From an uncultured Verrucomicrobiota bacterium (lineage in GTDB: Bacteria > Verrucomicrobiota > Verrucomicrobiia > Limisphaerales > SXTU01), in NCBI GenBank assembly GCA_903863315.1, contig CAIPBN010000066.1:1-12610 (forward strand): a stretch of 12,610 nucleotides of DNA, written 5' to 3'. Made by a program: the position numbers and the translations under genes. The notes beneath the pieces were generated by a model. It was not told the DNA's origin, ran no database searches, and was given only the letters and a program-made list of their open reading frames with translations. This document shows, piece by piece, positions 1-7,058 of this stretch (within the stretch, counting starts at the first letter, position 1; every line of letters starts with the position of its first letter).

Positions 1-188
1 AGCTCCACGCCATCCATGCCGGGCATCTGCCAGTCGATGATGGCGAGACGCGGGGGATTCTCCACTTGGAGCGCCTGAATGGCCTGCTCGCCGTTGGTGG
101 TGCTCACCACCTCGTATTGCCAGCGGGTCAACAGGTCCTCAAGGATCCGGCGGACCACTGGGTCATCTTCGACGATCAAAACTTTCAT
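1..188 (-). CDS. Response regulator receiver-domain protein (partial, C-terminal part outside window)
   Basis: This is the first 62 residues of a two-component response regulator, reading leftwards off the window edge. The protein begins MKVLIVEDDPVVRRILEDLL, the usual receiver start: a short beta strand followed by the acidic pair Asp8-Asp9 that helps hold Mg2+. The predicted phosphorylation site is Asp52 in the segment IIDWQMPGMDG, which has the family's typical D-x-x-M-P-G-M-D-G pattern. A receiver takes a phosphoryl group from a sensor histidine kinase and changes the activity of an attached output domain or a partner. The output domain, if any, is not visible, so the regulated process is unknown. 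The ATG at 186-188 is the only sensible start, and no Shine-Dalgarno sequence precedes it. The gene diverges from the PSD1-type gene, separated by about 210 bases. The family call is very secure; the role is not. Confidence 0.93.
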   Translation of the reverse strand, partial: MKVLIVEDDPVVRRILEDLLTRWQYEVVSTTNGEQAIQALQVENPPRLAIIDWQMPGMDGVE

Positions 189-256
189 GCGCGCGCTTGT
201 GAAGCGTGCAGAGCCTTCCAAGAAGGCTGGGACACGTCAAGCTGTGCGTGCGGAGA

Positions 257-277
257 AGCGCCGCCGGAATCGGCGCT
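257..277. other. Short perfect hairpin in the divergent intergenic region
   Basis: The arms agcgccg (257-263) and cggcgct (271-277) form a perfect 7-bp stem around a 7-base loop. It lies in the gap (189-400) between the response regulator and the PSD1-type gene. There is no T tract on either side, so it does not look like an intrinsic terminator. It could be part of a leader or an operator, or be chance in GC-rich DNA. Nothing else in this gap stands out. Confidence 0.3.
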
Positions 278-400
278 GCTTGGACCGGATTGCCCGGTTG
301 GGAAGCCGCCGTTGCCGGCTGGACCATCCCGAGGTCCGCGTTTTGAGGCTGGGAATCCTTGCTGCTGCCGGTCATGTTCCACGTCAGATTATCCGTTCGC

Positions 401-2947
401 ATGCCCCGACTTCTGACGAAATTGCCGCGCCGCCAATGCCTTACCCTAGCGTTGAACGCGCTTCTGGCGTTTGCCATTCAAGCTGGCGCGGCCTCCTTGA
501 AGCTCAAGGAACCGGGGGATCATTGGAGCTTTCGGCCGCTGGCAACACCAGCCGGCCAGCATTCGATCGACTCTTTCATCAACGCCAGGCTCTCGGCCAG
601 CGGCCTGAGGATGTCACCCGCCGCAGACCGCGTCACATGGCTGCGCCGCGTTAGTTTTGACCTCACCGGGCTTCCGCCAACGTCGGAGCAAGTGGAGGCG
701 TTTCTCCAGGATCAGCGCAAGGACGCCTTTGAACTGGTGGTGGATGATTTGCTCGCATCGCCGCGCCACGGCGAGCGTTGGGCGCAGCACTGGCTGGACG
801 TGGTGCGCTACGCGGACACGCATGGCTTCGAGGTCAACACCGAGCGGCCCAACGCCTGGCCGTATCGCGACTATGTCATCCGCTCGTTCAACCAAGACAC
901 GCCTTACGACCGCTTCATCCGCGAGCAGATTGCCGGTGACACGCTTGGCGCGGATGCGGCTACTGGTTTTCTGGTCACTGCCTCGGTGCTGCTGCCGGGG
1001 CAGATTGGGGCTGATGACGTTTCCAAGCGGCTTGCCCGGCAGGACGCGCTGGATGAAATAGTCGTGAACATCGGCCAGACATTCCTCGGCCTGAGCGTCG
1101 GTTGCGCGCGGTGCCACGACCACAAGTTCGACCCCATCAGCGCACGCGACTACTACGCGATGCAGGCCTTCGTCGCGGGCGTGGAATACGGCGACCGCGA
1201 ATTGCGCACGCCCGAAGCTGAGGCCCGGCGACTGGAAGCAACCCGCCTCAAAGCCGAAATTGCCCAGCTCGATCAGCAGCTCGCGCGTTTCGTGCCCTTG
1301 GCGAAATCAGGCACGGAGCGCCCCCCTGTGAACGCGCGCGAGAACACCGATCGTTTCCCTCCCATCAAAGCCAAGCGCGTGCGTTTCACCATCAAGGAAA
1401 CCAACAGCTTGGAGCCATGTGTGGATGAGCTGGAGGTTTTCGGCACCAGCGGCGGTAACCTCGCGCTCGCCACCCGGGGCACCACGGTCAGCGCGTCCGG
1501 CAGCAACGTCTCCGCCAACCGCCACGAACTGCGCTTCGTCAACGACGGGAGCTACGGCAACTCGCGTAGTTGGATGTCCAACGAGAAGGGCAAAGGCTGG
1601 GTGATGGTGGAGTTTCCTGCGGAGCACACGATCGAACGCGTCGTCTGGGGCCGTGACCGCGAGGGCAAGTTCACAGATCGGCTCGCGACGAATTACCTCA
1701 TCGAAGTCGCCGACCTGGCGGGCGAGTGGCGCAGCGTGGCCGACTCCTCGGACCGCGCGAAGTATGTGCCCGGCCAGAACAAGCCCGCTACGGTTTCCAC
1801 GAACGGCCTCAGCCCGGCGGAAGCGCAGGAGGCGGCACGCCTGCTCGCCGCAAAGCAGGCGCTCATGCCGCGACTGAGCAGCGCGGAAAATGAGCAGAAG
1901 GTTTTTGCCGGCACGTTTCGCAAGCCGGACGACATCCGGCTGCTCCATCGCGGCGACCCCGAACAGCCGAAGGACGAGGTCGTGCCCGCCGTGCTCAGCG
2001 CGCTGGGTAAGGTGAAGCTGCCCAAGGAATCCGCCGAGCAACAGCGCCGGCTTGCGCTCGCCGACTGGATTGCCAGCCCGCAAAACCCGCTCACCGCGCG
2101 GGTGATGGTCAATCGCATCTGGCAGGGACACTTCGGCATCGGGCTGGTCGAGACCGCGAGCGACTTCGGGCGCAGCGGGATGAAGCCGTCGCACCCCGAA
2201 CTGCTCGACTGGCTGGCCGCCGAGTTCATCCGCAGCGGCTGGTCGGTGAAGCATATGCACCGGCTTGTCGTGCTGTCGGCGGCGTATCGGCAGAGCAGTG
2301 TTCAGTCTTCAGTTTCCGGTGATCAGTCGCGAGGGCGTTTGGCTGGCCAACTGCATGCTGGTTCACTGAACGCTGAATACGCCAAAGCACAAACGCTCGA
2401 TGCCGATTCCCGCCTCCTCTGGCGCTTCCCCCCGCGCCGCCTTGAAGCCGAAACGATCCGCGATGCGATGCTCGCCGTGAGCGGCCAGCTCAACCTCAAG
2501 ATGTTCGGGCGCGGCTACAATCTCTTCGCCCAGCGCGGCGGTTTGAGCGGTTTCACGCCGGTCGAGTCGTTCAAGGACGACGGGCTGCGCCGCATGATTT
2601 ACGCGCACAAGGTCCGGCGCGAGCGCGAGGCCGTTTTTGGCGCGTTCGACTGTCCCGATGCCGGCCAGAGCACCGCCCGCCGGCGCGAGTCCACCACGCC
2701 CATCCAGGCGCTGAACCTGTTCAACAGCCGCTTCACCCTCGACCAGGCCGAAGCCTTTGCCATCCGCGTGAAGAAAGAGGCGGGCGACGATGTTGCGCAG
2801 CAAATCCACCGGGCCTTCCTGCTGGCCCTCACCCGCGCGCCCCGCCCTGAGGAAGTGCGCGATGCAGAGCCCGTGGTCCGCACCCATGGGCTTCCAGCAC
2901 TCTGCCGCGTGTTGTTCAACTCGAATGAGTTTCTGTTCCTGCCATGA
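401..2947 (+). CDS. Exported PSD1-type protein (DUF1549 / discoidin-like / DUF1553) with a CxxCH motif
   Basis: This is a large exported protein of a family abundant in Planctomycetota and Verrucomicrobiota; its biochemical role is not established. I chose the ATG at 401 because it gives a clean Sec signal peptide (MPRLLTKLPRRQC, a hydrophobic stretch, then AGA-A), 848 residues in all. An in-frame ATG at 374 and a TTG at 359 would only add an unlikely leader. Residues about 55-260 match DUF1549 (LRRVSFDLTGLPPT, RHGERWAQHWLDVVRYAD) and end with CARCHDHKFDP, a CxxCH motif at about 235-239 that could bind c-type haem. Residues about 320-455 look like an F5/8-type C (discoidin-like) segment, usually linked to carbohydrate binding. 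Residues about 550-840 match DUF1553 (NPLTARVMVNRIW, RRLEAETIRDAML, ESTTPIQALNLFNSRF). No N-terminal cytochrome-like PSCyt1 domain is present. An unusual spacer lies near 2300-2378. The next gene overlaps its stop codon. Confidence 0.93.
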   Translation: MPRLLTKLPRRQCLTLALNALLAFAIQAGAASLKLKEPGDHWSFRPLATPAGQHSIDSFINARLSASGLRMSPAADRVTWLRRVSFDLTGLPPTSEQVEAFLQDQRKDAFELVVDDLLASPRHGERWAQHWLDVVRYADTHGFEVNTERPNAWPYRDYVIRSFNQDTPYDRFIREQIAGDTLGADAATGFLVTASVLLPGQIGADDVSKRLARQDALDEIVVNIGQTFLGLSVGCARCHDHKFDPISARDYYAMQAFVAGVEYGDRELRTPEAEARRLEATRLKAEIAQLDQQLARFVPLAKSGTERPPVNARENTDRFPPIKAKRVRFTIKETNSLEPCVDELEVFGTSGGNLALATRGTTVSASGSNVSANRHELRFVNDGSYGNSRSWMSNEKGKGWVMVEFPAEHTIERVVWGRDREGKFTDRLATNYLIEVADLAGEWRSVADSSDRAKYVPGQNKPATVSTNGLSPAEAQEAARLLAAKQALMPRLSSAENEQKVFAGTFRKPDDIRLLHRGDPEQPKDEVVPAVLSALGKVKLPKESAEQQRRLALADWIASPQNPLTARVMVNRIWQGHFGIGLVETASDFGRSGMKPSHPELLDWLAAEFIRSGWSVKHMHRLVVLSAAYRQSSVQSSVSGDQSRGRLAGQLHAGSLNAEYAKAQTLDADSRLLWRFPPRRLEAETIRDAMLAVSGQLNLKMFGRGYNLFAQRGGLSGFTPVESFKDDGLRRMIYAHKVRREREAVFGAFDCPDAGQSTARRRESTTPIQALNLFNSRFTLDQAEAFAIRVKKEAGDDVAQQIHRAFLLALTRAPRPEEVRDAEPVVRTHGLPALCRVLFNSNEFLFLP
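2300..2378. repeat. Imperfect inverted repeat inside the PSD1-type coding region
   Basis: The left arm gttcagtcttcagt (2300-2313) and right arm actgaacgctgaat (2365-2378) are inverted copies matching at 11 of 14 positions, with about 51 bases between them. The segment is in frame and encodes a low-complexity stretch (VQSSVSGDQSRGRLAGQLHA and on) lying between AYRQSS and DSRLLWRF. From memory of the family these two motifs are normally separated by only about 10-14 residues, against 35 here. I infer a small repeat element inserted without breaking the frame. Confidence 0.5.
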
Positions 2948-4413
2948 CTCCGCGCGCTGAACTCATCTCCTCCGCCGGTCGTGCGTTGCTCGACCGTCGC
3001 CGTTTCCTTTCGCACAGCGCCACCGCGCTTGGCTCAATCGCGCTCACCAACCTGCTCAGTCGCGACGGCCTGCTGGCGGCACCGGGACCGGTCATCCATC
3101 CCGCAAGGCCTTACGCGCCGCGGGCATCGCATTTTCCCGCGCGGGCAAAGAACGTCGTTGTCATCTTTTGCGCCGGCGCGGTGAGCCAGTTGGAGACGTG
3201 GGATTACAAGCCGGAGCTCATCAAGTGGGATGACAAGCCCCTGCCCGGCGGGCCGTCCGTCACCTTCCAAGGCCCTGCTGGCAATCTCGCGCGGCCGCAA
3301 TACGAGTTCCGCCAGCGCGGCCGGACCGGCAAGTGGGTGAGCGACATGATCCCGCATCTCGCCGAGTTGACGGACGAAATCGCGTTTGTCCACTCGCTCA
3401 CCAGCACGACGAACACGCACGGGCCGGCGGAGAACTTTCTTTCCACCGGTTTCGCTCTTGATGGATTTCCCAGTTTGGGCTCGTGGGTGACGTATGCGTT
3501 GGGCAGCGAGAATCAGGACTTGCCCGCCTACGTCGCCATCCCCGACCCGCGCGGGGTGCCGCAGAACGGCTCGAACAACTGGGGTCCCGGTTTCCTGCCC
3601 GCCGCGTTTCAAGGCACCACGCTCAGTTCCAAGGAACCGGTGCGACACCTGGTTGCGCCCGGAGTTTCCGGCGATGCTGATCAAGCCGCCCGTTCGCTGC
3701 TTCAGCGGATGAACGCCCGCCATCTGGATCAAAACGCGGGTGATTCCAAGCTCGCCGCCCGCATTGCCAGTTACGAACTCGCCGCCCGCATGCAGCTTTC
3801 CGTGCCCGCCATCAGCGACCTCAGCACCGAGCCGGCGCATCTCCTCAAACTTTACGGAGCCGACGACACGCGCAATCCCGACAAGGCGGCCTTCGCCAAG
3901 AACTGCATTCTTGCCCGCCGTCTCATCGAGCGTGGTGTGCGGTTCGTGCAGCTGTTCAACGGTGCTTACGCCAGCGGCGGCAAGTTGAACTGGGACGGCC
4001 ACAGTGCGCTGAAGGAGCAATACGACGTTCACGCTGCCATCCTCGATCAGCCCGCCGCCGCGCTCATCCGCGACTTGCGCCAGCGCGGGTTGTTGGAGGA
4101 CACGCTGGTCGTGTGGTGCACGGAGTTCGGGCGGATGCCGTTTTTCCAAAAAGGCGCGAAGGGCCGCGACCACAACCCGGATGGGTTCACCTGCTGGCTC
4201 ACCGGTGCCGGTGTGAAACCCGGCGTGAGCCACGGCGTGACGGACCCGCTCGGCCAGAAAGCCGTGCAGGACATTCATCCGCTTTACGACTTCAACGCCA
4301 CCATCCTGCATCTGCTCGGCCTCGACCACGAGCAGCTCACCTTCGAGCACAACGGCATCCAGCGCCGCCTGACCAACGTGGAAGGCCACGTCATTCGTGA
4401 GCTGCTGACATGA
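2944..4413 (+). CDS. DUF1501 family protein, Tat-exported, alkaline-phosphatase/sulfatase-like fold
   Basis: This is a 489-residue DUF1501 protein, the usual genomic partner of PSD1-type proteins. Its ATG overlaps the TGA of the upstream gene (ATGA at 2944-2947), which implies translational coupling and joint expression. The N-terminus carries a twin-arginine signal: DRRRFLSHSATALG at about 17-30, followed by a weakly hydrophobic stretch, so it is probably folded with a cofactor or metal before export. The family is related to the alkaline phosphatase/sulfatase superfamily. Likely metal-site or active-site motifs are WDGH (about 350-353), TEFGRMP (about 393-399) and GRDHNPDGF (about 407-415). 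Other family marks are VVVIFCAGAVSQLETWDYKP near residue 70, HSLTSTTNTHGPAENF near 155 and AIPDPRGVPQNGSNNWGP near 200. The substrate is unknown. The family call is secure; enzymatic activity is inferred from the fold only. Confidence 0.94.
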   Translation: MTPRAELISSAGRALLDRRRFLSHSATALGSIALTNLLSRDGLLAAPGPVIHPARPYAPRASHFPARAKNVVVIFCAGAVSQLETWDYKPELIKWDDKPLPGGPSVTFQGPAGNLARPQYEFRQRGRTGKWVSDMIPHLAELTDEIAFVHSLTSTTNTHGPAENFLSTGFALDGFPSLGSWVTYALGSENQDLPAYVAIPDPRGVPQNGSNNWGPGFLPAAFQGTTLSSKEPVRHLVAPGVSGDADQAARSLLQRMNARHLDQNAGDSKLAARIASYELAARMQLSVPAISDLSTEPAHLLKLYGADDTRNPDKAAFAKNCILARRLIERGVRFVQLFNGAYASGGKLNWDGHSALKEQYDVHAAILDQPAAALIRDLRQRGLLEDTLVVWCTEFGRMPFFQKGAKGRDHNPDGFTCWLTGAGVKPGVSHGVTDPLGQKAVQDIHPLYDFNATILHLLGLDHEQLTFEHNGIQRRLTNVEGHVIRELLT

Positions 4414-4434
4414 GCCGCCAACCGATTTGAAACC

Positions 4435-5301
4435 ATGAAAAACCTGCTCTTCTTTTTTGCCCTCGCCATGTCCCTTCAGGCGGCGGCGCTGCCCGAAATC
4501 AAACTCTGGCCCAATGGCATGCCCGAGCCGGTTGTCCCCGCCGACCCGCCCGAGCAAACCGTGAAAGGCCCGGATGGCATCACGCGCCGCTCCAATGTTT
4601 CGCAACCGCGCCTCTTTGTGCATGAGCCGCCGGCTGGTGTGTCCCGCACTGGCGCGGGCGTCATCGTGGTGCCGGGCGGCGGCTTTGGGCGGCTCGCGGA
4701 TGAGCACGAAGGTTCCGATGCCGCCGCGTGGCTCGCGAAGCAAGGCATCGTCGCCTTCCAACTCGCCTACCGCACGCCCACCACCAAGCACGCTGAACCA
4801 CACGCCGGCCCCGCCCAGGACGTGCAGCGCGCGGTCAGCGAGGTGCGTCGCCGGGCCGTTGAACTCAAGCTGGACCCCAAGAAAATCGGCGCGCTGGGCT
4901 TCTCTGCGGGCGGGCAACTCTCGCTCATCGCCGCCACCAACGACCGTCTGTTTCCCGGCGAAGCGACCGCACCCTCGCACAAGCCGGACTTCCTCCTTGT
5001 CATCTATCCCTACAAAATCTACGACCCCGCGACGAAGGCGATTCGCGCCGACATCCGGCTGGAGGCCGGTCTGCCGCCGACGTTCATCGCGCAGGCCGGC
5101 GACGACGCGGGCTCACTCCCGCAGGGCAGCACGTTGCTCTACCTCGATCTCATCACGCGAAAAACCCCGGCGGAAATCCACATCTACGAAAAAGGCGGCC
5201 ACGGCTTCGGCATGAGGCCACGCGCCAATGCCACCGGCCCAACCGACTGGCCCCTCCGCGCCGCTGATTGGCTCCGCCTGCGCGGACTGGCGGCACCGTG
5301 A
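4435..5301 (+). CDS. Exported alpha/beta-hydrolase, probable carbohydrate (acetyl) esterase
   Basis: A 288-residue secreted serine hydrolase related to acetylxylan-esterase-like enzymes that remove ester groups from polysaccharides. It starts with a Sec signal peptide (MKNLLFFFALAMSLQAAA). The expected catalytic elements are present in order: an oxyanion-hole segment VPGGGFGRLADEHEG near residues 79-93, the nucleophile elbow GFSAGG with Ser157, an acid in QAGDD (Asp223 or 224) and the base His256 in KGGHGFGM. The opening LWPNGMPEP is typical of secreted esterases of this type. It lies 21 bases after the DUF1501 gene on the same strand, so it is probably in the same transcript and may act on the same extracellular substrate. 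No Shine-Dalgarno sequence precedes the ATG. The natural ester cannot be read from the sequence, and a peptidase or lipase-like role cannot be fully excluded. Confidence 0.88.
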   Translation: MKNLLFFFALAMSLQAAALPEIKLWPNGMPEPVVPADPPEQTVKGPDGITRRSNVSQPRLFVHEPPAGVSRTGAGVIVVPGGGFGRLADEHEGSDAAAWLAKQGIVAFQLAYRTPTTKHAEPHAGPAQDVQRAVSEVRRRAVELKLDPKKIGALGFSAGGQLSLIAATNDRLFPGEATAPSHKPDFLLVIYPYKIYDPATKAIRADIRLEAGLPPTFIAQAGDDAGSLPQGSTLLYLDLITRKTPAEIHIYEKGGHGFGMRPRANATGPTDWPLRAADWLRLRGLAAP

Positions 5302-5362
5302 TGCTCGCGCGCGGGACGGCTGCTTTCTTGCGGTTTCACGCGGTTTCCGTCATTGTCTTCGC

Positions 5363-6442
5363 ATGGGCAACACCTTTGGCCACTTGTTCCGCATCACCAC
5401 CTGGGGGGAATCACATGGCGGCGGCGTGGGCGTGGTCGTGGATGGTTGTCCGCCCCAGCTCGCGCTGACCGAGGCGGACATCCAGCCGGAACTCGACCGC
5501 CGCCGGCCCGGGCAATCCAGCATCACCACCCCGCGCAAGGAGGCGGACGCGGTGCAAATCCTCTCCGGCACTTTTGAGGGCAAAACCCTGGGCACGCCCA
5601 TTTCGCTGATGGTGAAGAACGAGGATCAGCGCTCTGAGGCATACACGGAGATGGCGACCAAGTTCCGTCCTTCGCACGCGGATTACACCTATCAGGCCAA
5701 GTATGGCATTCGCGCCTGGCCGGGGGGCGGGCGCACCAGCGCGCGGGAAACCATCGGCCGCGTCGCCGCCGGGGCCATCGCCAAGAAGCTGCTGCGCGAG
5801 CGCTGGGGCGTGGAAGTGATCGCGTGTGTCGAGTCCGTGCAACACCTCCACTGCCATGTGGACGTGGAAAAACTCACGCTGGCGCAAGTTGAGGCCAACA
5901 TCATCCGCTGCCCGGACGCCGCCGTGGCGGAGAAGATGATTGCGCTGGTCGAGCAGGTGCGGGCGCAGGGCGACAGCGTGGGCGGCGTCATTGTCGGCAT
6001 CGCGCGCGGTGTGCCCGTTGGGTGGGGCGAACCGGTCTTCGACCGCCTGGAGGCGGATCTTGGCAAGGCGATGCTGAGCCTGCCCGCGACGAAGGGTTTT
6101 GAAATCGGCTCCGGCTTTGGCGGCACGATGCTCACGGGCAAGCATCATAACGACGCCTTTCGCAACGTGGACGGCAAGGTCCGCACCGTGACCAACCGCT
6201 CGGGCGGCGTGCAGGGCGGCATCTCGAACGGCGAGACCATCTACTTCCGCACCGCCTTCAAGCCCACGGCCACCGTCTTCCACGAGCAGGAGACCGTGGA
6301 TGCGAATCTGCAAAACACCACGCTCAAGCCCCGCGGCCGTCACGATCCCTGCGTGCTCCCCCGCGCCGTGCCGATGGTGGAGGCGATGACCGCGCTGGTG
6401 CTGGTGGACCACGCCCTGCGGCATCACGCGCAGTGTGCGTGA
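5363..6442 (+). CDS. aroC: Chorismate synthase
   Basis: This enzyme makes chorismate from 5-enolpyruvylshikimate-3-phosphate, the last step of the shikimate pathway, using reduced FMN in the cytoplasm. The ATG at 5363 gives MGNTFGHLFRITTWGESHGG, the canonical beginning, and a 359-residue protein of normal family length. The reading frame is open further upstream to 5228, but that part overlaps the esterase gene and resembles nothing in the family. Diagnostic motifs are GESHGGGVGVVVDGCP (about 15-30, with the conserved His18), RRRPGQSS, the phosphate/FMN-region segment FRPSHADYTYQAKYGIR, GGGRTSARET, NRSGGVQGGISNGE and RGRHDPCVLPRAVPM near the C-terminus. All look intact. It sits 61 bases after the esterase with no clear terminator between, so read-through is possible, but metabolically it goes with the following ilv genes. 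There is no recognisable ribosome binding site. Confidence 0.97.
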   Translation: MGNTFGHLFRITTWGESHGGGVGVVVDGCPPQLALTEADIQPELDRRRPGQSSITTPRKEADAVQILSGTFEGKTLGTPISLMVKNEDQRSEAYTEMATKFRPSHADYTYQAKYGIRAWPGGGRTSARETIGRVAAGAIAKKLLRERWGVEVIACVESVQHLHCHVDVEKLTLAQVEANIIRCPDAAVAEKMIALVEQVRAQGDSVGGVIVGIARGVPVGWGEPVFDRLEADLGKAMLSLPATKGFEIGSGFGGTMLTGKHHNDAFRNVDGKVRTVTNRSGGVQGGISNGETIYFRTAFKPTATVFHEQETVDANLQNTTLKPRGRHDPCVLPRAVPMVEAMTALVLVDHALRHHAQCA

Positions 6443-6461
6443 AGGGCCAAAACCATCATTG

Positions 6462-6475
6462 ACCCCTCCTGGGGT
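6462..6475 (+). other. Small hairpin between aroC and ilvN
   Basis: The arms acccc (6462-6466) and ggggt (6471-6475) enclose the loop tcct. The stem is only 5 bp and no U-tract follows, so it is not a convincing terminator. It may slow polymerase or help separate the aroC and ilvN messages. No leader peptide rich in branched-chain amino-acid codons is visible in the 83-base gap. Confidence 0.25.
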
Positions 6476-6525
6476 GCTTGTTACGTTTCGCGCCCTTTGG
6501 CGGCTGTTCACGGCCGCCGGTTTGT

Positions 6526-6999
6526 ATGCGTCACACGATTTCAGTGCTGGTGGAAAACAAGTTCGGCGTGCTCACGCGCGTGGCCGGCCTCTTCTCGGGG
6601 CGCGGTTACAACATTGACACGCTCAACGTCGCCCCGACCCAGGACCCCAGCGTCTCCCGCATGACCGTCGTCACCCGGGGCGATGACGCGACGCTGGAGC
6701 AGATCGTCAAGCAGCTCAACAAGCTGGTGGACGTGCTCAAGGTGATTGATTTCCGCGACGGCGAATACATCGACCGCGAGCTGGTGCTGGTGAAGGTGAC
6801 CGTGGACTCCAAGTCCCGCGCCGAGGTGATGCAGATCACCGACATCTTCCGCGCCAAGATCGTGGACGTGCAGCCCAAGAGCCTCACCATCGAGATCACG
6901 GGCAACGAGTCCAAGATCGAGAAATTCCTGACCCTCATGCAGACCTTCGGCGTGCTTGACCTCACGCGCACCGGCAAGGTCGCCTTGCCTCGGAAATAA
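6526..6999 (+). CDS. ilvN: Acetolactate synthase small (regulatory) subunit
   Basis: This is the regulatory subunit of acetohydroxyacid synthase, which starts the pathway to valine, leucine and isoleucine. The family activates the catalytic IlvB subunit and carries the feedback site for valine. The ATG at 6526 starts MRHTISVLVENKFGVLTRVA, the standard N-terminus of the family, giving 157 residues, a usual length. An ACT domain covers about 2-75, with the glycine-containing loop ENKFGVLTRVAGLFSGRGYNI where effector binding is expected. The second domain (about 80-155) holds ELVLVKV, the segment EVMQITDIFRAKIVDV and the end FGVLDLTRTGKVAL, as in IlvH/IlvN proteins. No catalytic ilvB gene is in the window, so its partner must lie elsewhere. 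ilvC follows after 59 bases. The symbol ilvH would be equally acceptable. Confidence 0.95.
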   Translation: MRHTISVLVENKFGVLTRVAGLFSGRGYNIDTLNVAPTQDPSVSRMTVVTRGDDATLEQIVKQLNKLVDVLKVIDFRDGEYIDRELVLVKVTVDSKSRAEVMQITDIFRAKIVDVQPKSLTIEITGNESKIEKFLTLMQTFGVLDLTRTGKVALPRK

Positions 7000-7010
7000 T
7001 CAGCAGCCAG

Positions 7011-7027
7011 ATTCAGTAGTCAGTTCA
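7011..7027. repeat. ttcagt-type repeat remnant between ilvN and ilvC
   Basis: The sequence attcagtagtcagttca, at the start of the 59-base ilvN-ilvC gap, is built of the same ttcagt/tcagt units as the arm at 2300-2313 in the PSD1-type gene. This suggests a short dispersed repeat family in this genome. The match is short and could be coincidence. Confidence 0.35.
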
Positions 7028-7058
7028 AGTCCCGCAACCCGTAACTCGTAAATCGCTC

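Noticed and set aside
79..654. Plus-strand frame across the response regulator and PSD1 start
   Set aside because: It overlaps two genes with clear family motifs and its own translation is basic and featureless.
1103..1117. Calling the PSD1-type protein a cytochrome c on the basis of its CxxCH
   Set aside because: A single CARCH is present and conserved in the family, but no distal Met ligand or cytochrome fold can be recognised, so haem binding stays a possibility only.
3034..4980. A 648-codon open frame on the minus strand
   Set aside because: It lies opposite the DUF1501 and esterase genes, has no recognisable domain, and spans the junction of two well-supported genes. Long antisense frames are expected in GC-rich DNA.
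5228..5362. A 45-residue N-terminal extension of chorismate synthase
   Set aside because: It overlaps the esterase gene, is unlike any family N-terminus, and MGNTFGHLFRITTWGESHG at 5363 is the canonical start.
5411..6511. A 366-codon minus-strand frame over aroC
   Set aside because: aroC is a full-length, highly conserved enzyme in the plus strand; the antisense frame is His/Arg-rich without a domain.
6443..6525. Branched-chain amino-acid attenuator before ilvN
   Set aside because: No leader peptide with runs of Leu, Val or Ile codons and no alternative hairpins ending in a T tract were found.
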